Under the pieces are notes generated by a model, which did not search any database, was not told where the DNA came from, and saw only the letters and a program-made list of their open reading frames with translations. Below, one piece after another: positions 58,681 to 58,788 of a stretch of DNA of 58,788 nucleotides. Made by a program: the position numbers and the translations under genes. Every line of letters starts with the position of its first letter. Position 1 is the first letter of the stretch. The DNA comes from Apostichopus parvimensis (taxonomy: Eukaryota; Echinodermata; Holothuroidea; Aspidochirotida; Stichopodidae), in contig KN886553.1 in assembly GCA_000934455.1 (NCBI GenBank), positions 15,249 to 74,036 of the forward strand. Direction: 5' to 3'.

Positions 58681-58788
58681 TAAAACTGCAATAACTCCCA
58701 GTGCCAATGTGCGACAAGGTTGATATTTTGGGACAAGTTGTGAACTGGTTAGGGGAACATTTTGAAACTTAACGGTCATGTGATCTGA

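Overview
The window is AT-rich, intron-dense animal DNA. The tRNA-derived SINEs with a GCGCTATATAAA-type tail, the G-tract elements and a short repeat built on a gatatct core suggest a marine invertebrate deuterostome, most likely an echinoderm. That placement is an inference from repeat style. It was not tested by a search.

One plus-strand gene appears to span the whole window. Thirty-eight coding exons (13 to 58100) join without a frame break. Every internal exon has AG and GT borders and the phases match. They add up to 11,208 coding bases, or 3,736 codons, open at both ends with no start or stop of the main product. Most exons encode alpha-helical spectrin-type repeats with spaced Trp and heptad Leu, often one repeat of 101 to 117 residues per exon. 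This is part of the rod of a giant cytoskeletal linker. A nesprin/Syne-type protein is my best guess, with a MACF/dystonin-type spectraplakin as the alternative. The diagnostic ends (CH, KASH or EF-GAS2 domains) lie outside the window.

Layout: 13-14790 holds eighteen rod exons. 14962-18009 is one 3,048-base exon that interrupts the rod. It encodes five copies of a roughly 110-135-residue repeat I do not recognise, followed by an acidic tail with a near-ideal FFAT motif (EFFDA) and a second FFAT-like motif (EYFLA). FFAT motifs bind VAP proteins on the ER. 18655-21444 returns to rod. 21445-33256 is an 11.8 kb intron full of repeats, with a plausible alternative first exon at 26837 (29 residues with a KKKKK tract). 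33257-58100 holds fifteen more rod exons split by long introns.

Introns carry SINEs, LINE 3' ends, two short inverted-repeat transposons with intact target-site duplications, a pentanucleotide satellite, minisatellites, several local tandem duplications, an inverted repeat pair around exons 13-15, and two assembly gaps. The giant exon is the part most likely to be new biology. It is flanked by phase-0 introns, so it can be skipped in frame, and it may give a rod protein an optional ER-contact module.
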